This document shows, in pieces, positions 23,762 to 36,751 of a stretch of 64,000 nt of DNA. This stretch comes from Endothia cerciana. Taxonomy: Eukaryota > Ascomycota > Sordariomycetes > Diaporthales > Cryphonectriaceae. The notes under the pieces are model-generated. The model saw only the letters and a program-made list of their open reading frames with translations. It was not told the origin of the DNA and did not search any database. A program made the position numbers and the translations under genes. The first letter of the stretch is position 1; each line of letters starts with the position of its first letter. The DNA lies in contig JALRMH010000059.1 in NCBI GenBank assembly GCA_026119935.1, positions 124,001 to 188,000 of the forward strand. Reading direction: 5' to 3'.

Positions 23762-26700
23762 GGAGCCGGGGTTACGAGCCAGTGTTATTAGACAATAGTA
23801 GCTGTTGTTGACTTCCACTGTGGATTGATAGGCTTGGGGAGTTGAAGGGAGCTGGCAACTGAGTGGCTGGCGGGCCGATTCGGGCCGGGCATCGGCCCGA
23901 TCAGGCCGATGCCAAAACCCACAGCCTATATAGACTCAGGCCAGGCAGACTGGCCTAGATAGCTTCCTTCCTTCTTAACAACAACAACCACCTGAATCAA
24001 CGACCTGTACCAACTGCAGATCTGCTTCTAACGACTGTGACCTACCAACATCCACCCCCTCCCCCCCCTCCCCCCCTCCTCCCCTTTTTTCTTTCCCACG
24101 CGCGATGACGGTGATATTAGCAAAATGCAACCTCTGTGCAGCAACTTCCTGACCGGGGGTTATGGTTGTTACTGTGTCGCCCTTAAATAACACTCTCTGG
24201 TCCGTTCTCGAAGAATAGGAGGTATGAGTGAGCATGGCAGGACATTGACGTGTCGTTTGATTCCACCAGACAGGAAATGACTCAGTGCCTTCGTGCATAC
24301 TTACCGCGGTAAAGAAGTACACCAGGATCTTGGGGAAATAACTTGATTTCGAAGACAGCATAAATAGAGACGAGCGACCAAGAACGGATGGTATTGTGCA
24401 GTCACGCGGCAATCTGACAACCGGCAGCATCAAGTGTCAGGACGATGGTGGGATCGCAACCGTGAAGCTATGCAAGGTTGTTCTGCCTGATATAGGGATA
24501 CTAAAATCATCTCCTGATCAGTACGCCTCAAGGGCAGATTGAGATGTCTGATCCTAAGACGGGGTGTGTAGGTTTTGTCAACGCGCACCGAGCGCTAGCC
24601 TCCACCTGATGGGTGGGAGAGAGGCTCGGCTAGGATGACTCAGGGGTCTCATCTGCTCCATCAACTTCATCGGGATGAAGTCATTCGTCCTAGACACGAA
24701 CTCCTGTCAGCCTGGACTTGATAGCGAAATCACTGTTGGAGGAGGTCTCCTTACACCATCTACTCTTTTCTTCGACCCTGTATCCCAACCACGATAAAGC
24801 ACGCCTCCCACGTGCGCACTCAGCCTGGCGGGTGACAACGGCAGGGGCACTGCTAGGCTAGGTGGCACCAATAGGAACCTGCACATGACACCCTCGGCGA
24901 GGAGGGGAAAACCTTGGCTGGTTGATATTCACTCCTTTTCTCTGATTTTATATAATAATTTTGCGTTTGAAAAAATTCTTTTCTTTTGAGAGATGAAACA
25001 CGAGGACAGGAAGAAGGATGGTGAACCAAAGACAAGAGGCGGCAAGACTGATCACTTATCAGATCGCCCATGGCGTTTGGTGCTCTCCCTCATCACTATC
25101 TTGCGGACGATGTACAAGACATTGAGAGCCGTTGTGCTACTGACCCCATACCTGATATGCTATACTTGAAAAATGGAAAATCGAATGAGGGAATTGTGTG
25201 AGATCCGAATATCCACTGCACATCAAGTCACGGAGATAAGTGAATACGTGCTAGGGACTGCGTTCACCCGCAGCCCCGTACCGGAGGGTATGGCAGCCTT
25301 AACAGAGGTGGGCTGTTATTGCCTCAAGGGAATCTGATATCTGCCCTGGTGAGCAGGCTGTATGCGAGGATGATGACGCAATTGCATCCTAAAGACGTCC
25401 GCGTGCGGTTCCTTCGGTGAAGAAAACTGATACCGGGGGTCGACAGTGAGGTTCGTGATGGTGGTTCGCCCCACGCACCAGTACCTAGCCCCCGAGCCCT
25501 CACCTCCAAAGGACTAAAAAAAAAAATCTAATAAAAAAAAGAATCGACAAGATAAACTCAGATAAATCCGTTTCCCTGAAGGCTGAAACCAAGATCTCCC
25601 CGAGGGGTTGGGGCACAGGATCGTCCACGGATTTAGCCTCCGCGAGAATCGTCACATGGCGTATGACGGAACAGGCCTCACCGTCCGCCCGGATCGCGCG
25701 CCCATAGCAGGCCCCACCAGGAGAGATATCGACAGGGACGCTGCAGGCCTCTCCCCTCCCCCGCGCCGCAACAATCCATGCGCAACCACTCCAGCACGAT
25801 GACTGCCCTACCGAACCCGTTGCTCCGGTGCCGTCCCCTCCCACACCACCACCTCGACGCTAGCGCTGTCTTGTACGCCGTCGATTCGCTCCCTCCCGCG
25901 GGCCTGGGTGGGATGACTGACACCTGGCGGCGACTCGCATGCACTTCGGCAGCTTTGGGGGTCATCTGGACATGGCGATGCCGGGACAACTCACCAAACC
26001 ACCATCACGACACGAGCGAGAACTTGGAAATAAATTAGGATGGGCCATGAGCCACCTTCTGCTCTCGAGTCCTCCCGGAAACGGTGATGGACGCGAAAAC
26101 GGGGCGCGCGAAACGGCCACGTCGTACCATCTCTGGGCGGATCTCGATATGGATATCGTCCAGCACCTCCATCGATCGGACAGATTATGCCTCTGCAGCA
26201 ATGTTGCACGTGGGGTGGTGCCCTGGGTGCTTCCCAGGACGAGCTCCCCGCGATCGGTGATGCTTGCGAGGTCGAGCTCGGGCCTCAAGTGTGACCGACA
26301 TGTTCTGCTGATAATCGGACTGCCCATTGACACGCCACCACGCGTAGTCGTACGTGCAGGCGTACTCGCACCTGTGAGGCAGCCCTGTCGAATCTGACGA
26401 TGGAACCAGATCCACAGCTTCCTCTTGTGTGCGCATGCAGCATCCTTCCGCCATTTGTTTTTCATGATGCCGGCCAAGCCCGAAGCGGGTCATCACGCCC
26501 ATCGAGTCGACTCCACGTGTTTGAGGCTGACCTGCTTCTCATCGATCCCTCATTATACCTATCAATTACGATATATACGCGACTTGCGAGCGTATTCCTG
26601 CTAGACCTATACGTAGTACTCAAAGCCACTTGTACTGGTCATGCCGGCATTGTAATTACCGTGTTGTTTCCATCCCAGACGCACTGCTTAATTCAGAGCG

Positions 26701-28035
26701 TAGGGTGTAGCCTTCACAATGCTGCCACGTCTGCCGCGGCGCCTCCGACGCCCGTGGCTTAATAGCCCACGATCTTGTAAGACCACCCTCTTGGTGCCAG
26801 TTCCCCTTCTGGCACGGTTACGTCAACTAGAAGGCTTCAGTCAGGCTGCCACTCTCTACGGAGGACTATCGCCCGGAGGCTGAAGTGCGGGATCCTGAAG
26901 ACCCACCTAATCAACAGAGTAGCGGTCTGCCTAAGACCATTTGCCACAATGTTTCCAGCTTTTCGTTGCTGTTGTGCCGCTTACATCAGCTCGCTTCTGC
27001 ATGTAAGATGCCTTGTGTGGCCTTCGGCCCCCACAAGAAGGGCGAGGAGCGCAGCCTTACGGGGTAGTGTCACAACGACATGTGACTTACTGAGCGACTT
27101 CACGTCATTCAAGGACTATGGAAAGCCCATTGGATACCGGTCCGGACAAGTGCCTCACCGGTGTCTCTCAAATGTGAAACCCTTCTTGATGGTGACTTCA
27201 CAGACTTTTAAGAAGTCGTCAGCTCCCCCCATTACTCCGGTCCAGAGAGACAAAACTTTTCTCTCGGGTGTCTGACTCCGCTAAGAAACCCTCAAAACTC
27301 AAAGGAAGAACAAAGTAAAACAAAAAAATCAAAGAGGCTCCGCCATCCACCAGAACATCTCACTGAGACTGCACCGCAAAACAGCGACCGTCTCTAATTG
27401 ACCTCGCGCCTTCACCACCTGGACAGGCAAGATGGAATCGATAACCGTCTCCGCTCTCGCAGACTGCCCTCAACACCGCCGTACCAGGGCAGAACGCCAA
27501 TCAGACCTAAGGCTCCTCTTTCCTAGGGCTTCCGGTCTTGCACGCGGCAAGATGAGGAGGGCTGGCGTGTCCGAGCGTGCGATCAAGACCAACGCTGGCA
27601 GTCTGAATGCGTGAGGATGTAGACATGCAGCCATAGGGACGGTGTTGTATGGACTGTTAGGAAGCGGACGGGGTTCGGCCTAGAGAGATGAAGCAGACTG
27701 CTATGCCTTGCTTTTGCGATTCTAAGGCCATTCTCGGCAGGGACAGTTGGCGAAAGATGTTAACTCAGGATCTGCAAGATAATTGGTGCAGGACACAGCG
27801 CATCGAGACATTCTAGCATGGCACTTCGGCTACTAAATCATTCGCAGTCAGCTGCACAATAGAATTTTCTTGACTTTGATAGACAACCTTGGTTTCGAGA
27901 CAGTTAATCTAGCGGATCAGAAATCGCGTATGAACACATTCTTGGCGAGACATCTCAAAGAGCGAGCATGTTCATTACACGGCGGTCAACATGGCCGGAT
28001 TCAAAGCAATGGTTCCCAAATCTTCAAATGATATC
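23762..28035. other. 4.3-kb region without a supported gene
   Basis: The region holds C-rich and A-rich low-complexity tracts (about 24055-24085 and 25515-25545) and overlapping open frames of 100-170 codons on both strands at 25.5-26.5 kb. None of these frames shows a motif, splice logic or family resemblance. One strong inverted repeat is listed separately. Confidence 0.45.
23888..23913. repeat. perfect 10-bp inverted repeat, 6-nt loop
   Basis: The arms GGCATCGGCC and GGCCGATGCC are exact reverse complements around CGATCA. The element starts 127 bp after the transporter stop codon and sits in a GGCC-rich patch. It could form a hairpin in the transcript end or be the footprint of a small mobile element; nothing else supports either idea. 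Confidence 0.7.
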
Positions 28036-28733
28036 CTAAAACCCTGAATTCTCGCCATAGTAATCAATTTCCTCAGTCTCAGGGGGTGGCTCCGGCTCAA
28101 CCTGAGGTTGTGGCCCCATGTGTTCCCAGTCCCGAAGCCAGGGTGCGCTGTTCCGGGCGGCCTCCATCTGAATGGCTACACGCCGTACCCTTTCCACAAT
28201 ATGGAGTTAGGACAATCGTTTCAAGCCAGTAGCCTCTCTTCTCTTCAGATGTGCTCCTTGTACGCAGCCTCCTGATCCGGAGTATCCTCGACAGCCGCGT
28301 CACTGTTCACATCCCAGTCATCTTCCTTGGGCGTAGTGGCCCCAGTGGATGTTTTCGGCCCTTTCCTCGCTGCCGGTGTTTCCGAGGTCCTCTAAATCCC
28401 CGAGGAACGCGACGGGCTCGATTCAGGTGGGGGCGGACGGGCCGGGCATGGTGATCTCCTGGACCTCCTGGTCGGGGCCGCCCTCGGGTGAGCACTGGGC
28501 CGCGTTGAGGAGGTGGGTGGCAGTCTTCGACTCGAGCTTGATGGCCACCTGGACGTCTTGCACGCGCATGCCGGCGATGCGGTGGTGATGCATGTTGAGG
28601 GATCCCGTCAACTTCTTGAGCACCTGGTGGATGCTCGCGTTCTGCCGCAGCGACTTCTTGGGCATCCTGCCTTTGCGGGTGTAGAGCGTCTGCAGCAACA
28701 TGGAGAGCCTGCTGGCCTGGACTTGACATTCAG
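28036..28733 (-). pseudogene. C-terminal part of an unrecognised protein, broken
   Basis: Minus-strand coding is evident. After a likely acceptor (TTTTAG) the block from 28733 reads SRLSMLLQTLYTRKGRMPKK and continues through a helical region (HQVLKKLTGSLN, MRVQDVQVAIKLESKTATHL). It runs into a Pro/Ser stretch where the frame slips near 28430 and meets a TAG near 28393. Coding then resumes as TSETPAARKGPKTSTG and EDDWDVNSDAAVEDTPDQE, and after a CTAAC branch site and an acceptor near 28171 ends with an acidic tail closing at TAG 28036-28038. I cannot name the family; the helical block followed by an acidic, Pro-rich tail would suit a nuclear or regulatory protein. A decayed gene is the simplest reading, but an intron I have not resolved could bridge the slip. 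Confidence 0.4.
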
Positions 28734-29943
28734 CTAAAAGTTTATTGAGTATGCTATGACGATGTAGGATTGGATGTTGACGATGTGGTGTAAACTCGGA
28801 AAGTTTCTTGCCATTCAAAATGACCCAACGCTAGACCAAATAACAAATCACTGGACAGACGGGAAAGGCCTGAGCACTGGCTAGACTAGGACAGCAGTGA
28901 CGACACACGAATGATGCGTGGTTGTGTGTGCAGTCACTACTGAGATTGGCACCTCGAAATCGCCATCTCAGTTGTGTTCAATGCCAGCAGCCACTTTGGG
29001 AGAGGGATTGTGCAGACACAAAAGAAAGTCAGAGTAAATTTTGTAGAGGATCAGGGCGATTCTGGGGGCGGGAGGGAGAGACTTTACGAAACCTGGTATG
29101 GGGAGTACTGTGTAGTGAGGATTCAAGCCCAGGGCCTTAGTTTGTAGGCTCAGGTAGATAGATAGAGAGACTTACGCATCGTTGTCCTCGGTGCGCGGCG
29201 CCGCAAGGTTCCGATGAGTCTCGGCAGTAGGCGCCATGGCAATTCTTGCGTACGTCTTGGAAGTTTAGCACAGCTTATAGCTGATCGAAGGCTGTTCGGA
29301 TTGCAGGCTGGGTGTGCTTTGGACTCTGAAGAACGCAATGGGCCTTTGGGCACTCGAGACTCATTATATACTGAAAACTTCAGACTAAGATACATGAAGA
29401 ATTCACACGATCATCGGCGCTTGCTCTCTCAGATGACCTTTCATGTTGATCCTGGGTGATACCTGGTGTCCTAGGGAAGAGTCCAAATATTGACTAGCTG
29501 TTGTGGGAGGCCCTCCGCTCGTGGAGAGTGAAAATGTAGTTTGATGGATGGACTCTTGTCCGGATTCGAACGCACGGCTGATAGACTAAGATTATTGCGT
29601 GGTCAATATTCCAGAGTTGTGATTGGCCTACCCGACTTTGGTTCGACTTTTTATTATTATTTACACCCCAGGATCGCACCGCGTAGTTGATCTGCCCGAT
29701 GTTGCTTAGGTCAGCGGCCGACCTACAGACTGGGGCTCCTAGCAGATCACGACGACGTCGATATACAGATGAAGGGCGCCACAACTCCGTCAGCTGTGAC
29801 ATAGGAGGTTAGGAGGAGAGGTAAAAAACATACATAGTCATGGTCGGCAGAGCGAGTGTATAGATGGCTGAGGATAGGGCCAAACGATGTGATCTAGGGG
29901 AGCAGCGTACATTGCTACACAGTGTCACCTCAATGATAAGTTC
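28734..29943. other. intergenic, nothing recognised
   Basis: Only short random open frames are present. A GTTCGAATCC-like motif near 29560 was examined as a tRNA B box and rejected. Confidence 0.4.
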
Positions 29944-30378
29944 CTAGGGTTGGCCATTCACTTTGGTAGCTGGGACGGTCTGGAGCAAATTGACCTGATG
30001 CTGTAGGGATAAGTTTGTGGCTTTTACCTCCGCTGCCTTGTCTGTCTCGTGGGCGTCTGATCCAGCGCCTGACTTACTGTCAGAATCATCTGTCATGAGA
30101 TCCATCGAACCATGGCTGCCGTGTAGACTGGCAGAAGTATACACTGAGCTACGCTGGCGGTCTTCCTTGATATCTGGAGAGGCTAATATTTAAACATCAA
30201 TGAGATGGGCAGCATCTATTTGTGAAGAGGTGATATGTAGATCAAAGTTGGTTAAGAGCCCCGACTCCATATGTGGAAGCAGCTTTGGTTCTGCATCGTG
30301 CTTCTCAGAAGAACCAGCCTTCAAGTCGCTAGGGGACTCGAACAGCCATGAAACTGCTACTAACATTAATTGCCCCAA
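29944..30378 (-). pseudogene. possible C-terminal relic of an unknown protein
   Basis: Two adjoining minus-strand segments look like coding sequence because of their even, hydrophilic composition. One is at about 30378-30190 (SSEKHDAEPKLLPHMES) and the other at about 30180-29944 (DSDSKSGAGSDAHETDKAAEV, ending at a stop). A TTAG acceptor separates them, but I could not find a good donor. No domain is recognisable. It could be the tail of a transcription factor or simply chance. Confidence 0.22.
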
Positions 30379-32411
30379 TTACCACCCCCGGGGGAACAAG
30401 AATATCACAAGCCTACGTCTCTACCCAGAAGCGGACTCGTTTTCGTTTCCATATCAGGATGGAGATCTAGTCTACCGAGATGAGCCACATAGGATCCATT
30501 CCATTGGGCCTGCTAAAGCCCATCCACCACAAAAGCAGGCAGCTCTGCTAATAAAGAAGTCCCTGAAATGTATTCGACTGTATCACTACCAAGATATTGG
30601 ATAACACACACAATCCTGACCAACTGAATTTTCTCGTAGGACAAGTTCGGACTTCGAGGTATTGGTTACCACTGTCAGGCTCCACGCGAACGGCTCGAGA
30701 CCCCGCACGAACCCATACTTACTATGTAGTGCCGTTGCTTATCCCGCCCTTGGGTCTATCAGCGAGAGTTCATGAAAAGAGGGGTACAGGAGGGATGGTT
30801 TACATAACAGGCACATGGCGGCCGGCGCGGGAAGCTGGGAAAATGAGTTTCATGCTTGATGTGCCTACAGCACTGCTGTACCAGAGAAATGCAATGTACG
30901 TCGCACACCAGAAGTCTCCGGCCCGCGGTTTTTTCATCCGGAGAGAGGAGATCAATGTACTCGAGACCCACCACAACCATGGGTCTTGGCCCCGTCACAT
31001 CTCAAATGATCGACCGATGCCAGAGTGGATGAAGTCCAGCGGTGCGCGGCCTCCGCTCTTGTTGTTCAACCACTCCCCCCCCTCCCCCGGGGTGTGGGAA
31101 ACGGCGAGCACCTTCACCCTTTGACGCCTCCTTAGTCGCAAGAGAAAACACAGCTGCTTGCGGGAATCGCCGGGTATCAAAGTCGCTCTTGAAACCAGCT
31201 TGAGGGTGCGACCCTCCGTGCTACTGATTGTGTATCGACTCACAGCGGCGGTCCTGGGTGGCCGACATTTAGTTGTGGGGCCTGAGACGGCAGGGCCAAA
31301 GTACTAGTACTATGTATAAAGTACGCGATGGGGATAACGACAACCAGCGACGCCCTTGTGCAGCAGCTGTGCGACAGCCGAAAAAAACGAGGTGATCATC
31401 ATCGCTTCCCCCGTCCCCAGGAGAATTTTCCACCTGCCAGGCGGACCGCGGAGGGCGATCGCCCTCCCAGAAACTTGATTTACGTGCCGCGCGTCCGGTC
31501 TTTCGATTCCCTCAATGGACGCATGCGGGACTTTTCTCTCTTGCGGGGCTACACGGACCGAAGAAGGAAGCAGAGAAAGGGCAGGTAATAACGGTAGTTT
31601 TTCTTGCCCCTTCTTTGCCCCCATACGACCTGTTCAGGACGCGAGTCCCGGCCTCCCATAAGACAATCTCGGAACTTGCCTATCTCACGTGCTTATATTC
31701 TCCCCATGCTCATAGAACGGGGACCACCTGGACGACGAACTCCTGACTTCCGCGCCCTTGGGGAAGACTCGCCACTTATATCGCATATCAAGACCGATGT
31801 ACTATGGTATTATGCTGCGCCGAGAACAAGCAACTCCCCTCCCGCCTGTCGAAACAGGGAGTGCATGAGGGCTGGGCTGGGCTGCCTCGGTCTGTTGCGC
31901 CCGGCGCAGCTAATTAGCGGGAGGAGAGAAGCTAGCAGAACCCGCGAGAGAAGCGATTCGTCGGAATTTTAGCCGACTAGGTCAACCCACATGCCACTCC
32001 GGCCAGGACTCCAGATATGGCACCCACGGCGAGATGGTCTGCACCAGCCCCTTGGGTTCCTGGCCGCCCGGGGGTGGCAGAGTCGCATGATGGGACCCGG
32101 ATTGGGGGTGTCCTGGCACCGGGATGCATCAGGACAACCAGCCGCGTTCTCGCGTACCGTACCTCTCCTCGCCCTTCCTCGGCCAGATCCGGATAAGCTC
32201 TGGGGCCTCTGGGGCCTCTGACCCAGAGGCCGGGATGAGCCCACCCAATCTACTACGGTGTATCTTGGCACAACGTTGAAATAATGGCGAGTCCCTCCTC
32301 CTCCGCCGCCGCCTTGATAGCCAGAGCCATCTGGACAATGTCTCGCCCGCCGACTCCTCGAGTGTAGCATCATTCGTCCCGTCGTCCTTGACGGGTAGAT
32401 ACTTGGCCGAT
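30379..32411. other. 2-kb region without a supported gene
   Basis: Several 80-175-codon open frames exist on both strands but show no motif. C and G homopolymers occur near 31075-31090. Confidence 0.4.
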
Positions 32412-33945
32412 ATGTCGTCACATTCCTGGTTAGCAGACTCCCGCGTGGGCAGAACTGATGGGGTAGACTGCGATATCAACATAGGTACCCAACCAGCTCA
32501 CCTATCAAGAAAGACCGTTCACGCGCGTATTGTGCAATGCTGACGAATTTCCCCCCCCCCTCCAGGAGGAACGGGCCTCGCGGTGATTTGGGTTATGACA
32601 ACCCTCGCCCTCGTAGTCGTCGGCACCCGTCTGTACACCCAGGCCCGCGTCACGAAGCAGTTCGGCCTCAGCGACTGGCTCATGCTCGTCTCCGTCACCA
32701 TCATCACCGGCTTCGCCTCCCTCATCTCGGTCCAGTACCACTTCGGCTGGGGCCACCACCAGGCCTGCATCACGGACCTCCAGGAGCTCGAGACGCAGAT
32801 CAAATTCAACATCGCCGGCCAGTCGTTCGGCATCATGGGGAGCACGTTCGGCAGGATGAGCTTCATCGTGTTCATGGTGGTCCTCTTTGGCAGCAGGAAA
32901 TGGGTGCGGTGGACGTTGTGGGGCATGTTCGTCGCGCAAATGATCACCAACTTGGGAACGGTGATCGCGATATATGCCCAGTGCAGCGACCCCAGAGCCC
33001 TGTACATCTTCACGATGTCCGATGCACAGTGCTGGCCTTCCTATGTGCAGACGGTGAGTGGCCCGCCGCCGCGCCCCCCCCCCCCCCAAACAGAGCTTTG
33101 GTCTTTGGGTGATCTGACCGCCCTTGTGAACAGTATCTCGGTTGGGCACACACATCATTCAATGGCGCCTGTGACCTCTTCCTCTCGATCCTGCCGACGG
33201 CCATGGTGTGGAATCTACACATGGCCACAAGGCTGAAGATCGGTGTGGCCATTCTGCTGGGCATGTCGGCGCTGTGAGTTCTGGCCCTGTCCCGTAGGTC
33301 CTCTGGGCAAGCTCTAACACGATGTCCAGGGCTCTGGTGGGCCTCGTCATGAAGTGCGTCTACCTGGACGCGCTGTCCAACACGGGGGACTACAGCTACA
33401 ACACCGTGCCGATGTTCACGTGGATTGTCGTCGAGGGGACACTCGTCGCAATCGCAGCCTCCGCCCCCTTCCTCAGGCCGCTGTTCAGACGCTCCTTCAC
33501 AACCAACAAGGGGACGAACGACCCCAACTCGTACGACCTCCCGCGCTACGCCGTACAGACGGACTCGTCCGGCTTCAGCAGGCTGGGCAGCAAGGTGCGC
33601 ACGAGCGTCAAGGGCGGCACGGTCCCCCGCTACCCCGGCATGACAGCGCTCGACGCAGGGAGCAGCGAGGAGGATATCGCGCTGGTCCTACAGCAACAGC
33701 GGCATTCACAGAGCTGGCCGGAGATGAGGCGGCAGAACCAACGGGGCATTGTTGTGAAGCAGGAGTACATGGTCACTAGCGAGGCGAAGTCGAAGGGGCG
33801 GCAGGAGAAGGAGCATGGTGCTGGGACTGGGGTGACCGCAGGCGTGGAGGCCCGCCAGGGACGATCCGGAAGCGAGCCGTCGCTCACGAGCGAGGCAGAG
33901 CTGGCACACCCGCCTGTCTCGGCATGGAGCCGGGACAGATCGTGA
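32412..33945 (+). CDS. fungal rhodopsin-like integral membrane protein
   Basis: Four exons: a tentative first exon 32412-32484, then 32566-33053, 33134-33273 and 33330-33945. Exons 2-4 are firm (GTGAGT donors, CAG acceptors, one continuous frame); exon 1 is inferred from a weak GTACCC donor with matching phase, so the true start may differ. Hydrophobic helices include VIWVMTTLALVVVGTRLYTQ, LSDWLMLVSVTIITGFASL, FIVFMVVLF, LWGMFVAQMITNLGTVIAI, LFLSILPTAMVWNLHMATRLK and MFTWIVVEGTLVAIAASAPFL. This is the seven-helix layout of the fungal rhodopsin-like family related to SAT4/PTH11 proteins. The exon 2 RLYTQARVTKQFGLSDW motif and the cytoplasmic tail of about 160 hydrophilic residues are typical. 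The family acts at membranes, perhaps in signal sensing; the ligand is unknown. There is no CFEM domain, so it is not a canonical PTH11. Confidence 0.8.
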
Positions 33946-35637
33946 TGCAGCCTTTCACTCACAAGGACGCACGGGGGATCTGTGACCCCTCCGCTTCGAG
34001 AACCTGTCGATCCGCGAGTGAGAGGCCAGGGCAAGAGGCTCTTCGCGAGATAATGCAGCGAATGCCAATCTGAGGATTCAAGCTTATAGCAGCGACAGGG
34101 GGTGAGCAGCGGGGTCAGGACCAGAAACAGTAAAACATGCATGAGAGTGCATCCGTACCAAACTGGCGGCGCAAGTGGGGTGGGAGGAAGGGTAAACCGA
34201 CTGCGTCTCGGTCCGGTATGAGCCAGGTGGACGGCTCGGAGATGGTCAATAGTAGAGCAGCGGGGTCCATACTGCAGGTGGGAACTGCAGGGGCAGTGGG
34301 ATCATGATTGGTGGTGTTTTTGGCAGCGGACCCGTGTTCGCCCTCCCTGGGACGTCCTTTTTTGCGTCGTTCTTTTACTCCTGTATCTACGGACATTTGA
34401 CCTGTCCTAGAAAGGAGTAGTAGTGATATCCGCTATACTATAGCACCAGCGTTGGGCGAACACAATCGAACAAAGTTGCGGAATGACTGGAACTTCATAG
34501 TCGTCCGGTCTCTCCCTCGGGTTAGAAGCCATGATGGATTCGGGCAAGGTCGACAAGACCTCTGCCAAGCGGCGGGCCGTTATCCTAGAAGCCGAAATCA
34601 GAGGAACGGATTTCTCTTCCATGCTGGTCTTCCGCAGTAACGTCGCTTGGCGGTGCTCTGGGATCATGGTTACCCATCATCTCTTCCGTGGGCCTATAGC
34701 TACCGAATAGGGGCAGAGCCGAGGCCGCCCTGCATCGATTAATACCCACCTTGTTCCAGAAGCAGGCCTGCCGTCCCCCTCTCCCTTCACCACCATGCAT
34801 ACATACTTTCAGGACTAAGTATGTAGTAGTATACCATACTAGTACTATTAGTAGAGGGCCCCGCATTGTGGAGTTGGAACGAGCCGGCACAACCGCAGCT
34901 CGCTTCGAGATGCAAACGGAGTTGGCGACAATTGAGGCATAAGTGGAATTGGGGCCATTGGCCAGGCCGCTCACCCTCGGCAACCAGATCAGGCTGGGCC
35001 ACCGCCTGAAAATAGTCAAGTTGAGATGGGTTCAGTCTCCGCTTGACGTGAGTCCCCCGAGGAGGCTGGCCGTCATCGATGATACTCGGCCTCGTCAGTA
35101 TCCCCCGCAGGCAATAATGTCGCCAATAGCCCGGGGGCCTTTCCTGGGCCGAGGATCATAGCATGTAGTATTTCCCGGAGATTCGGCTCACTATCGACGG
35201 TGGACGTAAATAGTTGCCCATCGATAGTCCAGGTGTTACCTAAGCCCCCTGGATCTCTGAGCCAGGGTGCGGATAAAACACCCCTCGGGCATGCCAGCTT
35301 GCCGTGGTTAAAAGTTGGATATCACCGGTGGATTCCACCTTCGATCTGCCTCTGGTCTCGTCCCTTATCCGCCAGTTTCTCACTCGCCCAAGCCGTTGTG
35401 CCAAGCCTTACCAACGTGACTTGGTTCGCAGTACTGCAGTATCTGCAAAGTCTACCAAGCCATCACGTCCACACCATCATCTGCCACTTTGCTACCTGCA
35501 GTGGTGTGTCGCTGATCACCACCCTCCCCCCCCCCCCCTGGCGTCTCGCTTCGGCATCATACATCGCACGCCACCTCGCGTCTACAGACCAGCCCGACCA
35601 GAAGGTGCAGAAGGAACGCTGGTGCACACAGGCCAAG
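33946..35637. other. intergenic, 1.7 kb, nothing recognised
   Basis: This spacer separates two plus-strand genes. A C-rich run sits at about 35526-35539 shortly before the next gene. The 476-codon open frame beginning at 35200 is just the downstream gene extended upstream through its leader. Confidence 0.4.
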
Positions 35638-36751
35638 ATGGCTTGCCGTCTGCGCTCCCTCCTCCCGCTCACCGCTCTCCTCGCCACCGCCCCCGCCACC
35701 GCGAGCTGCAGCAAGTTCCCCCTCAATGTAACGGCGCTGCACACCTTCTCCTACCCAACGTGGCTCGAGAACCTCGCCATCCGCAGTAATGGCGAGATCC
35801 TCACCACGCAGTTGGCGCCCTCGCCCGCGCTCTACCAGGTCAACCACCTCACCGGCGAACCGACTACCGTCGCGACCTGGAATGGTAGCGAGTGGTACGG
35901 TGCGCTGGGAATCGCGGAGACGACGATTGATGTCTTCTATGTGATCCTGTCCGCCTTCTTCGACCAGAGCGATTTTGTCAAGACGAGTGGGGTCAACAGT
36001 ATCTTCGAGGTGAACATGAGCACGTTTGCGCTGGCGAGCGATGGGGTCACGGTCGAGGAAAACGCGACGGTAACCCACCTGACGGACATCCCGGAGGCGG
36101 ACTTCCTGAACGGAATGGCCACGCTGGATGATGAGCACATCTATGTCGGCGATGTGTACAGTGGTGTCGTGTACCTGGTCGACGTGGCCACTGGCGATTA
36201 TCAGGTTGCTGTCAACGACACGCTGATGAAGTTCTCCGTGGACGGGTCGGCAGCAGCCACGAACCTGGGCTCAAACGGGTTGAAGGTTCGTGATGGGTAT
36301 CTGTACTGGACGAACACCGCACGCGGATTCCTGGCGAGGATCGCGGTCGGGACTGATGGCCTGCCGACTGGGGAGTCCGAGATCGTGGCGTCGAATCTGG
36401 CGAGGGCAGACGACTTCCAGTTCCGGAGTGACGGCACAGTATTTGTCGCGCAGAACCAGGAGGACACGCTCGGTGCCGCATGGGGTGTAGAGAGTGGAAC
36501 CGAGGTCACTGCGGTGCCGATCGCTGGGAACAACATCTCAACCATATTAGCCGGTGTGTCGTCAACCAAGTTTGGGAGGACCTCGACGGACAGCAACCGG
36601 CTGTATCTGTCGACGAGCGGTGGTGAGTGAACCTGTCCGCGAAGTGGATCCGTATGCATCGATACTGACAAGCTTGGCAGCACTCGGAGCACCTATCAAT
36701 GGATCAGTGACTGTGGCCGGAACAATCTCCTATGTCGACATCACCTTCTAG
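35638..36751 (+). CDS. secreted SMP-30/gluconolactonase-like beta-propeller protein
   Basis: Two exons (35638-36622 and 36681-36751) give 351 residues. I chose ATG 35638 because it begins a clear signal peptide: MACRLRSLLPL, a hydrophobic stretch, then a cut after an ATAS-like site near residue 23. The mature part has repeated strands typical of six-bladed propellers of the SMP-30/gluconolactonase/LRE class: LENLAIRSNGEILTT, LNGMATLDDEHIYVGD, SNGLKVRDGYLYWTN and ADDFQFRSDGTVFVA. The NG, D and N positions in such repeats often carry the divalent metal of lactonases. Several N-x-S/T sites suggest glycosylation. Substrate unknown: family members hydrolyse lactones, and fungal secreted relatives often accompany specialised metabolism. 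The small last exon ends in a hydrophobic strand (ISYVDITF). Intact. Confidence 0.8.

Noticed and set aside
25500..26500. Cluster of overlapping 100-170-codon frames on both strands
   Set aside because: None shows a domain, splice signals or a consistent protein-like composition.
29550..29610. tRNA B-box-like GTTCGAATCC on the minus strand
   Set aside because: T-stem pairing fails and no A box or cloverleaf can be drawn around it.
32505..33158. 217-codon minus-strand frame
   Set aside because: Shadow of the rhodopsin-like membrane protein exon on the plus strand.
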